Shown: positions 48,609 to 59,574, counted from the first letter of the stretch. The stretch: 64,000 nucleotides of DNA from Beta vulgaris subsp. vulgaris (GCF_026745355.1 NC_079208.1:47259577-47323576); one strand, 5' to 3'. The notes: generated by a model from the sequence alone, not told the origin. Translations and numbers: made by a program.

Positions 48609-48826
48609 AATCAGCTGGTCCGAAGATGGACATTGTGCTGGAAGAAGAGGGACAGCAAACAGGATTTCTTGCACAATCCGAGAATGAGTATGCAGAAGCT
48701 ATTCTCGAAGTTTTGAGAATGCCACAGACTGACCGGCTTAAGATTGCAGCTGCTGCCAGGAAGCGAGCAGGCCGATTTTCAGAGCAGAAATTTTATGAGT
48801 ATTTTAAGGCCTCAGTTCGACAGTAG
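48609..48826 (+). pseudogene. Captured ALG11 C-terminus (mannosyltransferase)
   Basis: From [20 protein letters not shown] to [16 protein letters not shown] the frame matches the C-terminal end of plant ALG11, the ER GDP-Man:Man3GlcNAc2-PP-dolichol alpha-1,2-mannosyltransferase, by recall of the SAGPKMDIV…QQTGFLA signature. Only ~70 of the >450 residues are present, plus sequence that looks like its 3' UTR. The frame is undamaged, so capture is not ancient or the piece is still transcribed. It lies within the CACTA element. Confidence 0.8.
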
Positions 48827-49721
48827 ACAGACAGTAAATTTTGTCTAATTGTAAGTTCCATGGGTACCGAGCACACTCGTGGAGTTTTATGGGAGCAGCA
48901 GTAGGAATTAATATGATCAGGTTATGTTGGATGTGATTGCTTTGCCTTTTTATACTAGATATTAGATCAAGAATTAGCTTCACATAGTTCCTTTTGGGAC
49001 TAAATGGTGTCTCATGTCACGGAGAGACTTGGTGGTTCAGACTTGACATATTGATCTCTTATTGATTACTGGGTGTTCATAGTAAACCTCTTAATTCCAA
49101 CAATATTGCTAATTTTAGGTCATTTTCCAGTGTGGGAATAGGTACAGTAGATAAGAAGAGACCTAAAGAATGTTGTGTGTTAATCTATAGGATGAACTTA
49201 CTTTGGTACATGGATCACCAAAAAGAAGAAATTTATTTGCATTTTGTATTTCCGCCCGCAATTATTACAGATTAAGCTTTTGATTTAGGTTAAAACACAA
49301 AAGCAGTAACCAAAGAAGTGCTATTCTTTGCATGGTACAGTCTGCTTGAAATTTTTGGTCCATCCTAGGCCAAGAGTTTGTGAAGAAAGATAGTCTTGCT
49401 TTTCTATAATTTTCCATAGCATCATATTTCTTAGAATTTTATCTTCTGTGAGTACATTTCTATCTCTTTGTCTTTCTTAGAATTTTATCTTTTGTGAGTA
49501 CATTTCCATAACAGTGGTGCAGTACACATCAAAATATTCTTAAATACAGAAGATTTAAAAGTGCACCTTTTAGTGTGCTGGTGAACCATCCAAAATGAGG
49601 AAACAAGATCATTTGAGGACAGGTTCAAGATGACAACAGGGTCCTGTTACATATGTAGTAGATTGTTACGAAAAAGAGCAAGGGGGGAAAGAGCGTGCTG
49701 ATAACCACTGGTATAGTGTAT

Positions 49722-49750
49722 GAACTACGAACTACGAACTACGAACTACG
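49722..49750. repeat. (GAACTAC)4 heptanucleotide repeat
   Basis: Four exact units, directly beside the splice donor of the VPS13-like exon. Confidence 0.95.
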
Positions 49751-49753
49751 TAC

Positions 49754-49989
49754 CTTCTCCATAGTCCAACCACTCTGAGCAAACAACAAAAGATATATGG
49801 GTTTCCTGGGATCAGCAGCATGTATATGAGCGCATCTGCGAGACAAAATTTTACCCTGCTGTAGCTCCATGCCTTTTCCATCTTTTGTCCTTTGCCAGAT
49901 TGTGAATTCAGCTGGACAAGGAAGTCGATTCTCCAACTTCAGTGGGGAGTTTATGGAAATTTTCCAATCATAAACAGGTGCATTCAATT
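49754..49989 (-). pseudogene. Captured VPS13-family exon
   Basis: The 236-nt minus-strand exon lies between an acceptor (ATGCAAAG|AATTG) and a donor (GAGAAG|GTACGTAG). It encodes ELNAPVYDWKISINSPLKLE, RLPCPAEFTIWQRTKDGK and KPIYLLLFAQSGWTMEK, as in the SHR-BD region of plant VPS13-like lipid-transfer proteins. It has no stop or shift, but the rest of the very large gene is missing. Captured cargo of the CACTA element, on the strand opposite to the ALG11 piece. Confidence 0.75.
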
Positions 49990-52095
49990 CTTTGCATACG
50001 AGTGAAAGATTGATTCCTATGTCGTTCTAGGATACTACGATTTGGGAGATAGTGGCTGAATAATTGAAATAATCTTTCACACTTGGTTAAGAATAATCAG
50101 TGAATCACAGGCATAAGAATACAGAAAAAAGACAAAGCACGATAATTATCAACACATAATTTGGACGAAATATAAAATGAAAAAATTGTGCTTGAAATTT
50201 GATCAGCTAGGGATGGAGCATGGACAGTAAGGATATGAGTGAACATATATGTAAACTGTTGAGCAAATTACAACTTAGTACCAGAACCAACATTCTCCCC
50301 TGCACCAATGTAATCAGTAGAATTAGAGGAAAAGGCAAAAAATCCATAGGGCATAGCTTTGTCCAACTCATAGCACAGATTAAAAAACCATGAATAACAT
50401 CGGCATATAAAATCCTAAATTCAATTCTTAATCCCAAAATACTCAATTAAAAACCCTAACATTCTATTCTTAACTTTTACATACAAATTCATGACATCAA
50501 ATCCTCAAAATGAGCGATAAAAATCCAAAATAAATCAAAAAATCCATCGACCAACCAAATTTTAAACATAATCACAAAAAACCAAGAATATCGAAAGTCC
50601 GCAAAAAAATTGATACATTCAACAAACTTAAAGATGAATAATTCAATGAAATTGAAAATAAATAAAGTGCAAGGAAAAAAGGATGAGAGAGAAAAACACT
50701 GACCTTGAAGATCAAAAGAGCCATGGTAGGAGATAAGAGCGAGGAATTGAACGGCATCGAAGCTTCAATTTCTCTCTCTTTTGAAGTAACTTTGAAATTG
50801 TATAATTCTGGAAAAAGGCAAGTTATAGACATAGAAAGCGAAAACAAAAGTTTAGAGTTGAACCCTACTAAGCTGATCAGTGCATCATGAACTTGAAATT
50901 CGGAAGTGAAAAACCAAAAAATTTGGGAAAAGAATTAATGAAATAAATAGTGCAGCGACAGACAAGAATTGAAGGAGAAGTGAAAGTAAAATGATATCGA
51001 CAACGAGCACAATCTCGCTGCTATGCATAATTCGAAAACCCCATGACAATGGAAATTGAAGAACTTACATCTTGTAACTCTGAATTTCGCCTCTTTGTTG
51101 GGTTTTCTTGAATTTCGTCTCTTTACTTGAGTTTTCTTGAATAATTTCACCTAATTGCTGCGCTCAAGACTTGAATTTTGCATATATTTATGAAATTTGG
51201 AAGAATTTTGGAAGAAATCTCGTAAATTCTTAACCTTCCTCTTGCAAGATGTGGGGGATTGGATTTCTGTTCGTGTGTTTATTTCTTCGATCAGTTATGT
51301 GTTAATGGTTTTTGTTCCTGGTTTCACGACGAAGTATAGCGGGTAATATAAGCGTTTGTTTTTTTTTTTGTAAAGTTCTTGAATTTTCGGATAAAAATAT
51401 AGAGGGAATTGATTAATATATTAGAATTTGTGCCAATTAATTAATTAATAAAGACGTTGTCATATATAACACTACTGCAACGACCCTATTTATAATTTCA
51501 TCTAATGCAACGACAATCACTAAACCATTGCCATAGATATACCTAATGCGACGGTCAACGTAAAGTCGTTGCAATAGCTCAATCCATGAACCTAAATTGA
51601 AAAGGACCGTTGCAATAGATGATCCTACTGCAACGGTATAAAAAACAGTCGTCGCAATAGCTTATTTTAGCCATTGCTTTTGATTAAAAATGTAGTAGTG
51701 TAGGTGTCCCACACTGTCACAAATCCTAGCTTCTTCTTAGATGCTAGACTGATTTCAAATGATCTTTTCTAAGATTTGTAATTTGTGGAACCTTTCAACT
51801 TCTATACACTTATAGAGTGAGTTCCCTCATATGGGTGTAAATACAAAGAACTTCCTGGTTCTATTTTTGTATTTGTCATTTTTTTCTTCTTGTCTTTCAT
51901 ACAAATGCAGTAAATCTAAGAAAGACTCATTTTTAGTTACTTTGAGAGAAATCTGAGTTCCCTTCAATACTATAGCTTATGTGGTTTTTCTTTCATTTTT
52001 TCACACAACACACACACTTAGTACACAAGCTACAAAAAAAAAAAAAAAAAAAAATGAAAGCTTTAAGCTTTGAAGAAAAAATCAAGCGTTACGAA

Positions 52096-52113
52096 CCTTA
52101 AGCTCCGATACCA
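52096..52113 (-). promoter_or_regulatory. Copia-1 primer-binding site
   Basis: Minus strand TGGTATCGGAGCTTAAGG abuts the 5' LTR. The first 12 bases match the complement of initiator-Met tRNA 3' end (TGGTATCAGAGC) with one change. Confidence 0.85.
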
Positions 52114-52464
52114 TGTTAACAATGCTGTCAAGATGATGAACCAATTCAATGAAACATAGCTTGCTCAAACTTTCTCTCAACGGCTAGTTTTCATTCATTT
52201 CTCTCGAACCTTTCATTGCTTACAACCTAAGTATATATACTACATAGTAGTGTAACCCTAGCAGCAGTCACAAGAGGAAATATTCTCATGGTCACATGAT
52301 TACAAAGTGAATGCACATGATCCAAGAGATCTTCACTAGATGACAAAACCATATAAGCTAAGTTATTACATAAAAACCATTAAGTTGCTACGATAGTTAC
52401 TATGGGCTGAACATTAAGAAAACACAGGTCCAAGAAGGCTTGATTTTAATTTCTATCTCTAACA
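52114..52464 (-). repeat. Copia-1 5' LTR
   Basis: 351 bp, TG…CA ends; partner of 42916-43263. In minus sense it begins TGTTAGAGATAG and ends TGTTAACA next to the PBS. Confidence 0.9.
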
Positions 52465-52469
52465 ATTTG

Positions 52470-52892
52470 ATATACAACTAATATATATTCTTCTATATCA
52501 TATTATTAGTAATTTAAATATTGATGTACTTTAAAAAATATATATATTAATGCACTACTATATAGCTTTTCTATATTAATGCATTAACTAATATTTAAAA
52601 AAGAAGTTAATTAGGAAAGTAAGGCGTCCCCTTAAAATGATAAAAGGAAAGCATAGTTTATTTCTAAGGCCCGATGACCAATCGTAATGTCAAAGAGAAA
52701 TATAATAAGATAATTCTAATTATGATATTACACTCTATAAGAAAACTTATTTTGAACTTCTTTTAAAGTAACTTTTAATGTATTTTTATTTCAATACTTT
52801 TTCAATAATTGTATTTTTGTCTTAATTCTATCAATCATCCACCAAACAGACCGAGTATTTTTGTTTTTGCAAAAAAGTGAAGTGATAAGATA
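52470..52892. other. Intergenic, nothing recognised
   Basis: AT-rich sequence between Copia-1 and long-TIR element 3; no gene or repeat signal can be supported. Confidence 0.5.
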
Positions 52893-52901
52893 CTTCCTAG
52901 T

Positions 52902-53922
52902 AGATTTTTTCACCAAATACCCCCGATAAATTATAAAATTCACAATATACCCTCAATGTTTAAGAAATGCACCGTATACCCCTGACTATTCGAAAACGTG
53001 CACCAAATACCCTTTTTCTAACTCCTGTTAACTCACCATTAGCATTATTTACAATTTTCCACAATTAAACCCTAATCCTAGAATCTAACCCTAATCTCTA
53101 ACCCTAATCTTAATCCCTATCCCTAACCCTAACCCTAATGCACCTCCTACCCTCCACCCCAGCCCCCACCCCTACCCCACCCCCACCCCCTCCCTCTCCC
53201 CTCTAACCCAGCGCAGACCCCACCCCCTCCCCTGCCACTACAGCCCCACCCCATCCCCCTCCCTTCCCTTTCGATTTCTGCCATTAATCCTTTCTCCTCT
53301 CTCATCCTCATCTGTATATTTCGAATTCGAAGAAGGACTCGAATTTCTGGCAGTGGTGGGAGGGGGAGGGGGGGACTCGAATTTCGGCAGCAGTGGAGGG
53401 AGAGGGGGACCCATGGAGCGGTTTTCGAATTCGAAGGAGGACTCAAATTTCCGGCAGCAGTTGGAGGGGGAGGGGGGGACTCGATTTTCTGGCAGTAGTT
53501 GGAGGGGGAGAGGGGAGGTGGACCGGTGGAGGGGAGGGGTGGGGGTGGGGGGTGCTGCACCGGTGAACAAAGAGGGGAGGGGGAGCGGTGCTATGGCGGT
53601 GGGGGAGGAGGAGGGGTGGGGGATGGGGTGGGGTGGAGGGAAGGGGATGGGGGCGGGGGCTGCCAAAGGGTTAGGGTAAGGGTAAGGAGAAGGGTTTAGG
53701 GGTAGGGTTAGATTAGAATTAGGGTTAGGATTAAATTAGAAGTAGGGTTAGGGTTTAATGATGGTAAAATTGTAAATAATGTTAACGGTGAGATAACGAC
53801 AGTTACGAAAAGGGTATTTGGTGAACGTTTTCGAAAACTTAGGGGTATATGGTGCATTTTTGGAACATTGAGGGTATATTGTGAATTTGTTGATTTGTCG
53901 AGGGTATTGGGTGAAATAGCTG
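52902..53922. mobile_element. Long-TIR Mutator-like element 3 with telomere-like arrays
   Basis: Flanks cttcctagt and tttcctatt (7 of 9 alike) suggest an older insertion. Left TIR TACCC motifs lie at offsets 17, 47, 76 and 107. A CCCTAA-like array (~53065-53140) faces a TTAGGG-like one (~53668-53755). The core turns from C-rich to G-rich and contains cgaattcgaa-type palindromes with long G runs (53470-53650). 1,021 bp. The Pro-rich and Gly-rich frames on both strands are composition artefacts. Confidence 0.85.
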
Positions 53923-54227
53923 TTTCCTATTTTATATCTTCTCTCAAATATATTGCCCTGATTAACGCAATATGAGAATTGCATGTCTTACAAATTAAAC
54001 TTAGAGAAGAAAAAGAGGCTGTCAAAGTTGAAATGACAACCATGAAGCTAAGGCAAACAATATCTATCTATTCCAAAATACGTACATTATTGATGGCTAA
54101 AGCTAAGTTGTTTTCATTTTTTATGATTCTTACGTACGTGCATCTTTACATATCTTAAGTATCATCGATCAAATATCGAATAACTATAGAAGACAGGATT
54201 GGTGGATCGATGAAGAACAAGCAATAC

Positions 54228-54949
54228 TGTTAGAACTAGAAAAAGGGTGAAGATGATGAATACTATGAATGACGAATCTTCTAGGCGTGTGTAGACACTT
54301 TCCCAAAAGTGATATTCCGACCCTATACGAAGCACGAGTTGCACGGAATTCAATTTCGAGATACAAAGAAGAACAACAAGAGTCACGCTCGTATGAATCT
54401 TGTCAAAATGAGAATAAGTTTGTGTATTTTGTTTGATGATCAAAATGTATAAAAGACTTGAGAGAGAATGCTTTTAGAGAGAATAAAAGATATTGAAAAA
54501 ACTCCCCTTCATCTGTGATAAAGTACCAGACTTATACACGTAAAACAAAGGAAACCGTCAAAACCGCTCATCGCAAGCAAAACCGAGGAAAAAGCAGTAG
54601 GCTGTCGCGAGCCGCGACAGAGCTTCGCAAGTCGCGATAGAGCCTGTCGCGAGTCGTGACAGTGATCGCGAGCCACGACCAACTTCTGCCCAGCCTCATG
54701 CTTCTTGAGCCTGTTGCGAGTCACAGCCGAGGTCGCGAGACGAGATGATGCCTCTGCCCAGCTTCATGTGTTCTCTTGTTTCCTTCAAGTTGCGAGTGAG
54801 CAAATCACTCCTTTCAACTCTTCTTGTTTACTATACCATAAACACCTACGTGCATACTTAACGTAACTTGAACAACGACACCATAACCAAGTAGTTCAAG
54901 TTATACGTTACATGAATTCAATCAACCAAATACTCTAAATTATCCAACA
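54228..54949 (-). repeat. Copia-2 3' LTR
   Basis: 722 bp, TGTTAGAAC…ATCCAACA on the plus strand. Contains GC-rich short imperfect palindromes (gtcgcgagccgcgac and variants) at ~54603-54745. Confidence 0.95.
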
Positions 54950-54966
54950 ATCCTCCCCCATTTAGA
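54950..54966 (-). promoter_or_regulatory. Copia-2 polypurine tract
   Basis: Minus strand CTAAATGGGGGAGGAT, adjacent to the 3' LTR. Confidence 0.85.
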
Positions 54967-55470
54967 GTATTCTATAAGATAATAAGCACTAAACACCATC
55001 AAAACAAACATCTCATGCGTAAATGAAAGTGTATAAAACTTGAACTTTCATATAGTAAAGTACACATTCCAAGTATCCGTATCCAATTGGTGTCGATAAC
55101 GATTGAACCAATTTCAATACATAATGGAAACCCGAAGATACAATACACACAAGATAAAATTTACTTAAACTCATTATAAACCGACACATAAAGCCTTGTG
55201 TCCATATCTATTCATAAGTGTATCAAAGCTATGCCCCAATAGCTCCTTGAAGCGGCTAAACTTCACACTTACATAGGTAGATCTCTAAAATACATGCTAC
55301 TGTGAAAAGCATAAACAAGAGACCTATTAAGTTATACAACCTCCTTATACAACACAGTTATAGAACTATAAACTTAGGATGAATAAAAGTTCTACAATCA
55401 TCTAAATGAAGAAATTAATCTTATTGAACTTAAGACCCAACGTCATATTGGGCGTTAAGTTAAGATTTCC

Positions 55471-58400
55471 TCATTCGTGATTCTCGAGGGGCTCCAATCC
55501 TAAACCGATTGCCATCCTCTTTACATTATCTCTAGCCAAGGCCTTTGTAAAACAATCCGCTAGATTATACGTTGTACGTACATAGTCAACAGTGATTACA
55601 CTATCCTTGATAAGTCCTTGGATGTAGCTATGCCGCACACCAATATGTCTTGACTTACCATTATAGACTTGACTATATGCCTTGCCAAAGCAGCATCGTT
55701 ATCACAATGAATCGCTATGGGCGATATCGGTTTTGGCAACAAAGGAATCTCAATCATGAGATTCTTCAACCATCCGCCTCTTTGCTTGCGGAAGATAAAG
55801 CAATGAATTCCGAAGTCATGGAGGAAGCCGCTATGCAAGTTTCTTGGAAGCCCAAGATATAGCACCTCCCCCAAGTAGAAATACCCATCCACTTGTAGAA
55901 GAGTGATCCTCTTTATTAGAGATCCAACTTGCATCCGAATACCCTTCTAAAACCGAAGGATACCACTTAGGATAAACCATAGTCCTTGGTTTTTCCTAAA
56001 TACCTTAACACACGACGAATAGCTTGCCAATGTTGTACACTAGGATTACTAGTATACCTACTGAGTTTGCCTACCGCAAATGCGATATCCGGCCTAGTAC
56101 TCGTCATAGCATACATCAAACATCCAATCACCCTTGAATACTCAAGTTGAGATACAGCGCTACCTTCATTAGGATAATTTCTCACTAGGTCCATTGGAGT
56201 TGACACAAAAGAGCAACCACTAACATCGAATTTCTTAAGAACCTTTTCGATGTAGTGAGATTGAGACAAACTCAATTTACCTTTGCTTCTTTAATTCTAA
56301 TTCCTAGAATGACATCCGCCTCCCCCAAATCTTTCATTGAGAACTTAGACGATAGAAAAGATTTAGTCCATTCAACTTGGGATAAATCAGTTCCAAAAAT
56401 TAGCATGTCATCTACATATAAGCAAATCATAACACCATGACCATTGTCATCAAATTTGCTATATACACACTTGTCTGTTCAATTTAAATCCGTTAGACAA
56501 CACTACTTCATCAAATTTCTGATGCCATTGCTTAGGTGCTTGTTTTAGCCCATACAAAGATCTAATCAGCTTGCAAACTTTTTGTTCTTGACCTTTGACA
56601 ACAAATCCAACCGGTTGTCTCATGTAAACCTCCTCATCTAATTCTCCATACAAGAAGCAGTCTTGACATCCATTTGATGGATCACAAGATTATGAATTGC
56701 TGCAAGGGCAATCAATAATCTTATAGTGGAGATTCGAGCTACAGGTGCATATGTATCGAAATAATCGATACCCGGCTTTTGAGAAAAGCCTTGTGCCACT
56801 AACCGGGCTTTGAACTTGTCAATAGTTCCATCGATTTTCATTTTCTTCTTGAAAATCCATTTGCACCCTATTGGTTTACATTTAGGAGGTAGGTCCGCTA
56901 AAACCCATGTGTTATTCCCCATGATTGAGTCCATTTCATCATCAATAGCTTCTTCCAAAATGAAGCATCTTGAGATTGCATGGCCTCATCATAGTTAAAG
57001 GATCCCTTCCACATTATAGACATATGGAAATTTAGTCAAAACACTATCTCTTGATCCTTCAACCAAATATACATGAAAATCCGGGCCAAAAGATTTCTCT
57101 TTCCTAACCCGTTTACTTCTCCTTGGTTGAGTTGATGTAGATGCAACATTTTCATCTAGAATTTGTTCATCTAACTCATGATCATCATTTTGATCAATCT
57201 CTTGAATTTCGGTACTTGGAGTTATATCCTTTGGTCTAGGAACCGATGAATATCTATTTTCATCAAAAATTGCATCCCTTGACTCCACAATAGTGTGAAC
57301 CGACCAAAAGTCGTTTTGTTCTATAACATAGAACCTATAGGATTTGCTATGAGAAGCATATCCTATAAAGATGCATTCAACTCCTCTTTCACCTAACTTT
57401 TTACGTTTAGGTTCCGGCACTTTCACTATTGCCCTACATCCCCAAACTCTAATGTAACTTAGATTTGGTTTTCTTTTGTACCATAATTCATAAGGGGTAA
57501 CTTGTTCTTTTTCATAGGAACACGTTCAAGATGTAACAAGGGTTAAAACCGCTTCACCCCAAAAACCATCACTCAAACCCGAGTAGGATAACATAGAATT
57601 TACCATTTCTTGTAAAGTTCTATTTTTCTTTCCGCTACACCATTTTGTTGTGGTGTATAAGCCGCGGTTGTTTCATGTATAATTCCTAAAGCTTGGAAAT
57701 AACTAGGATTATGAAATTCACCACCTCTATCGGTTCTAAACCGTTTAACCTTGTCACTTAGTTGCAATTCTACTTCATTTTTATAGATCTCAAATTTTTC
57801 TAGGGCTTCATCTTTAGTAGACAATAGATATACATAACAAAATCGTGAATGATCATCAATAAATGTTACTATATATTTTTTGTTTCCTAAAGAAGGTGTA
57901 CTATGAAAATCACAAAGATCACTATGTACCAAATCAAGCAATTTAGTATCTCTTTCCACATTATTAGGGAAAGAACACCTAGTTATTTTGGTAAGCATGC
58001 ATGTTCTACACTTCTCAATACTTGGATCAAAAGAAGGAATTAAATCATCCTTAGCCATAGAATATAATTTTCTATAATTAACATGACCAAGTCTTAAATG
58101 CCAAAGAGAAGAATTATCATTAATAACACACACATTGTTAACTAAAGCATTTGAAATGCTGAGTTTAAACATACCATTACACAAATAACCAAGTCCAACA
58201 AACAAACCACCTTAGATAATATAAATTTGTCCGACTCAAAAACCATTTTAAAACCTATTCGATTCAAGATAGCTCCTGACACTAGATTACGCCTAAGTTC
58301 CGGAGCAAATACAACATCTCTTAACACTAGAGATTTGCCGGAACTAAAGACCAACTCTACTTGTCCTACACCGAGAACTTGAGCTGTAGAGTCATTCCCC

Positions 58401-58716
58401 ATGTATAGAACTTCTCCATTGTCCACCTCCTTGAAGGTTTTGAATGAAGACCGCTCCTTGCACACATGCTTGAAGCTCCTGAATCGATATACCATGAACA
58501 ATCATCCTGTACACAAAAGATTTCAGAAATCATACACATATAATTCAAACTTGAATTACATGAAAGTTGTGTACAAGTACCTTGTTTGGCTTGGGATTGG
58601 CTAGACTCGCCTTTCCCTCCACCTTGCTCATTCTTTTTGTTCATTTTCCTCTTCCATAGGAAGCAATCCTTTTTGAAGTGTCCGGGCTTGCCACACTCCC
58701 AACAACCACGTTGTTG
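55471..58716 (-). pseudogene. Copia-2 pol, interrupted by frameshifts
   Basis: In order: zinc knuckle CWECGKPGHFKKDC (~58675-58715); protease CSWYIDSGASS (~58485-58515, then shifted to HVCKER); pre-integrase LWHLRLGHVNYRKLY (~58080); integrase Asp in DLVHSDLCDF, Asp in FRTDRGGEFHN and Glu in TPQQNGVAERK (57600-58205); RT WIFKKKMKIDGTIDKFKARL (~56830), MDVKTASXXYGELDEEVYMR (~56640), [12 protein letters not shown] (~56540) and SMKDLGEADVILG; RNase H-side [20 protein letters not shown] (~56110) and a tail ending LGLEPLENHE* at 55471. Single-base deletions break the frame near 58715, 58450, 58205, 57605 and 57535, with a stop at ~57523. Confidence 0.9.
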
Positions 58717-59459
58717 AAACCTCCACCATTCTTAGGCTTCTTAAAGTTGTTGCCTTTGGTGAAATTATTAGCCCTCTTCTTAGGATTTGAGTCTTTGAAC
58801 TTTCCATCCTCCACCATGTTAATGGTAGAAGAATTAGGATTTACCTCCTTTTGTCCATCTTGAACCCGAATGCCCTCTTCAATCCGAAGATGAGCACCCA
58901 ATTGTTCCACATTTATATCATCTTTCCTATGTTTAAGAGTATTTCTAACATCCTTCCAACTTGGTGGTAATTTGTCTATTATTGAAGATACAATAAAAGT
59001 TTCATCCATACTAATATTGTGTTGTTTAAAACTTCCTAAAATCCTTTGAATTTCATGGAATTGTTCCATCACAGGCCTTGTTTCATTCATCTTAAAGTTA
59101 TTGAAATTACTAACTAAGAACTTCTTACTAGATGCATCTTCGGCCATGTACTTTGACTCAAGGTCATCCCAAAGCATTTTAGCGGATTCATAAAATTGAT
59201 AAACATCAAATAAAGTGTCAGACATACCGTTTAAAATGTGACCACGACATATATAATCGTCATTCTCCCACTTGTTCCTTCTCCTTGAGGCCTCCAAAGT
59301 TTCATCTTCCACAAACTCGGGTTTTGGAGTACTCAAAACATATGCCACCGAAAGAGAAGTGAGAAGAAAATGCATCTTCTTTTGCCATCTACGGAATCCC
59401 ACACCCTCAAACTTTTCAAGTTTCTGAAAATTCGCAGTCATTTCACGTACCGTAGCCAT
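58641..59459 (-). CDS. Copia-2 gag polyprotein (UBN2-type)
   Basis: The ATG at 59459 gives MATVREMTANFQKLEKFEGV and HFLLTSLSVAYVLSTPKPEF, the standard start of a plant Copia gag, through SIIDKLPPSWKDVRNTLKHR (~58960). The frame then runs past a lost base near 58715 and stops at 58641 with an aberrant tail (…SYGRGK*). The zinc knuckle is intact in the next frame. So gag is full-length except for its nucleocapsid end. It would form virus-like particles in the cytoplasm; with pol broken, mobilisation would need a partner element. Confidence 0.85.
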   Translation of the reverse strand: MATVREMTANFQKLEKFEGVGFRRWQKKMHFLLTSLSVAYVLSTPKPEFVEDETLEASRRRNKWENDDYICRGHILNGMSDTLFDVYQFYESAKMLWDDLESKYMAEDASSKKFLVSNFNNFKMNETRPVMEQFHEIQRILGSFKQHNISMDETFIVSSIIDKLPPSWKDVRNTLKHRKDDINVEQLGAHLRIEEGIRVQDGQKEVNPNSSTINMVEDGKFKDSNPKKRANNFTKGNNFKKPKNGGGFNNVVVGSVASPDTSKRIASYGRGK

Positions 59460-59465
59460 CTTCAA

Positions 59466-59574
59466 GAAATATCACTTTTGGATTGTTAGAACTAGAAAAA
59501 GGGTGAAGATGATGAATACTATGAATGACGAATCTTCTAGGCGTGTGTAGACACTTTCCCAAAAGTGATATTCC
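59466..59574 (-). promoter_or_regulatory. 17-bp stem pairing U5 with the PBS position
   Basis: In the sense (minus) strand GGAATATCACTTTTGGG (59574-59558, inside the LTR) can pair with TCCAAAAGTGATATTTC (59482-59466, starting two bases after the LTR end). The stem has 15 Watson-Crick pairs plus two G·U, with a loop of 75 nt, ending seven bases before the gag ATG. The same U5 segment occurs in the other LTR (54302-54318). The location is where a tRNA primer normally binds. Confidence 0.7.

Larger units (their letters stand above)
47740..51700. mobile_element. Non-autonomous CACTA transposon with captured genes (Pack-CACTA)
   Basis: Left tip CACTACTACATTAAAAGGCA; right tip, complemented, CACTACTACATTTTTAATCA. 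The target duplication is TAG on both sides (47737-47739, 51701-51703). Subterminal zones at both ends are packed with gttgcaatag/cgttgcaa motifs in both orientations, as expected for CACTA transposase-binding regions. There is no TNPD/TNPA-like frame. The interior carries the ALG11 3' end (plus), a VPS13-type exon (minus) and another exon-like piece near 50700-50760 (minus, MPFNSSLLSPTMALLIFK followed by GTCAGTG). It sits inside the Copia-1 gag region. Confidence 0.93.
42916..52464 (-). mobile_element. Old Copia retrotransposon, split by a CACTA insertion
   Basis: LTRs of ~350 bp (42916-43263 and 52114-52464) end in TG…CA and differ at roughly 30 positions. The flanks gtttg and atttg form an imperfect 5-bp duplication. 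Next to the 5' LTR (right side, minus sense) is TGGTATCGGAGCTTAAGG, close to the initiator-Met tRNA PBS; next to the 3' LTR is a polypurine tract. Without the CACTA insertion the element is ~5.6 kb. Pol is full of stops and shifts. Order of events: Copia insertion, then CACTA into its gag region. Confidence 0.92.

Noticed and set aside
53147..53699. Pro-rich and Gly-rich proteins on both strands
   Set aside because: Same composition artefact, in long-TIR element 3.
17873..53922. True telomere or chromosome-fusion site
   Set aside because: The CCCTAA arrays are short, irregular and always bounded by TIRs and target duplications, so they belong to transposons.
54162..54724. Small ORFs at 54162-54724 and 59764-59979
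   Set aside because: They lie within the two Copia-2 LTRs and appear in both copies as the same non-coding sequence.
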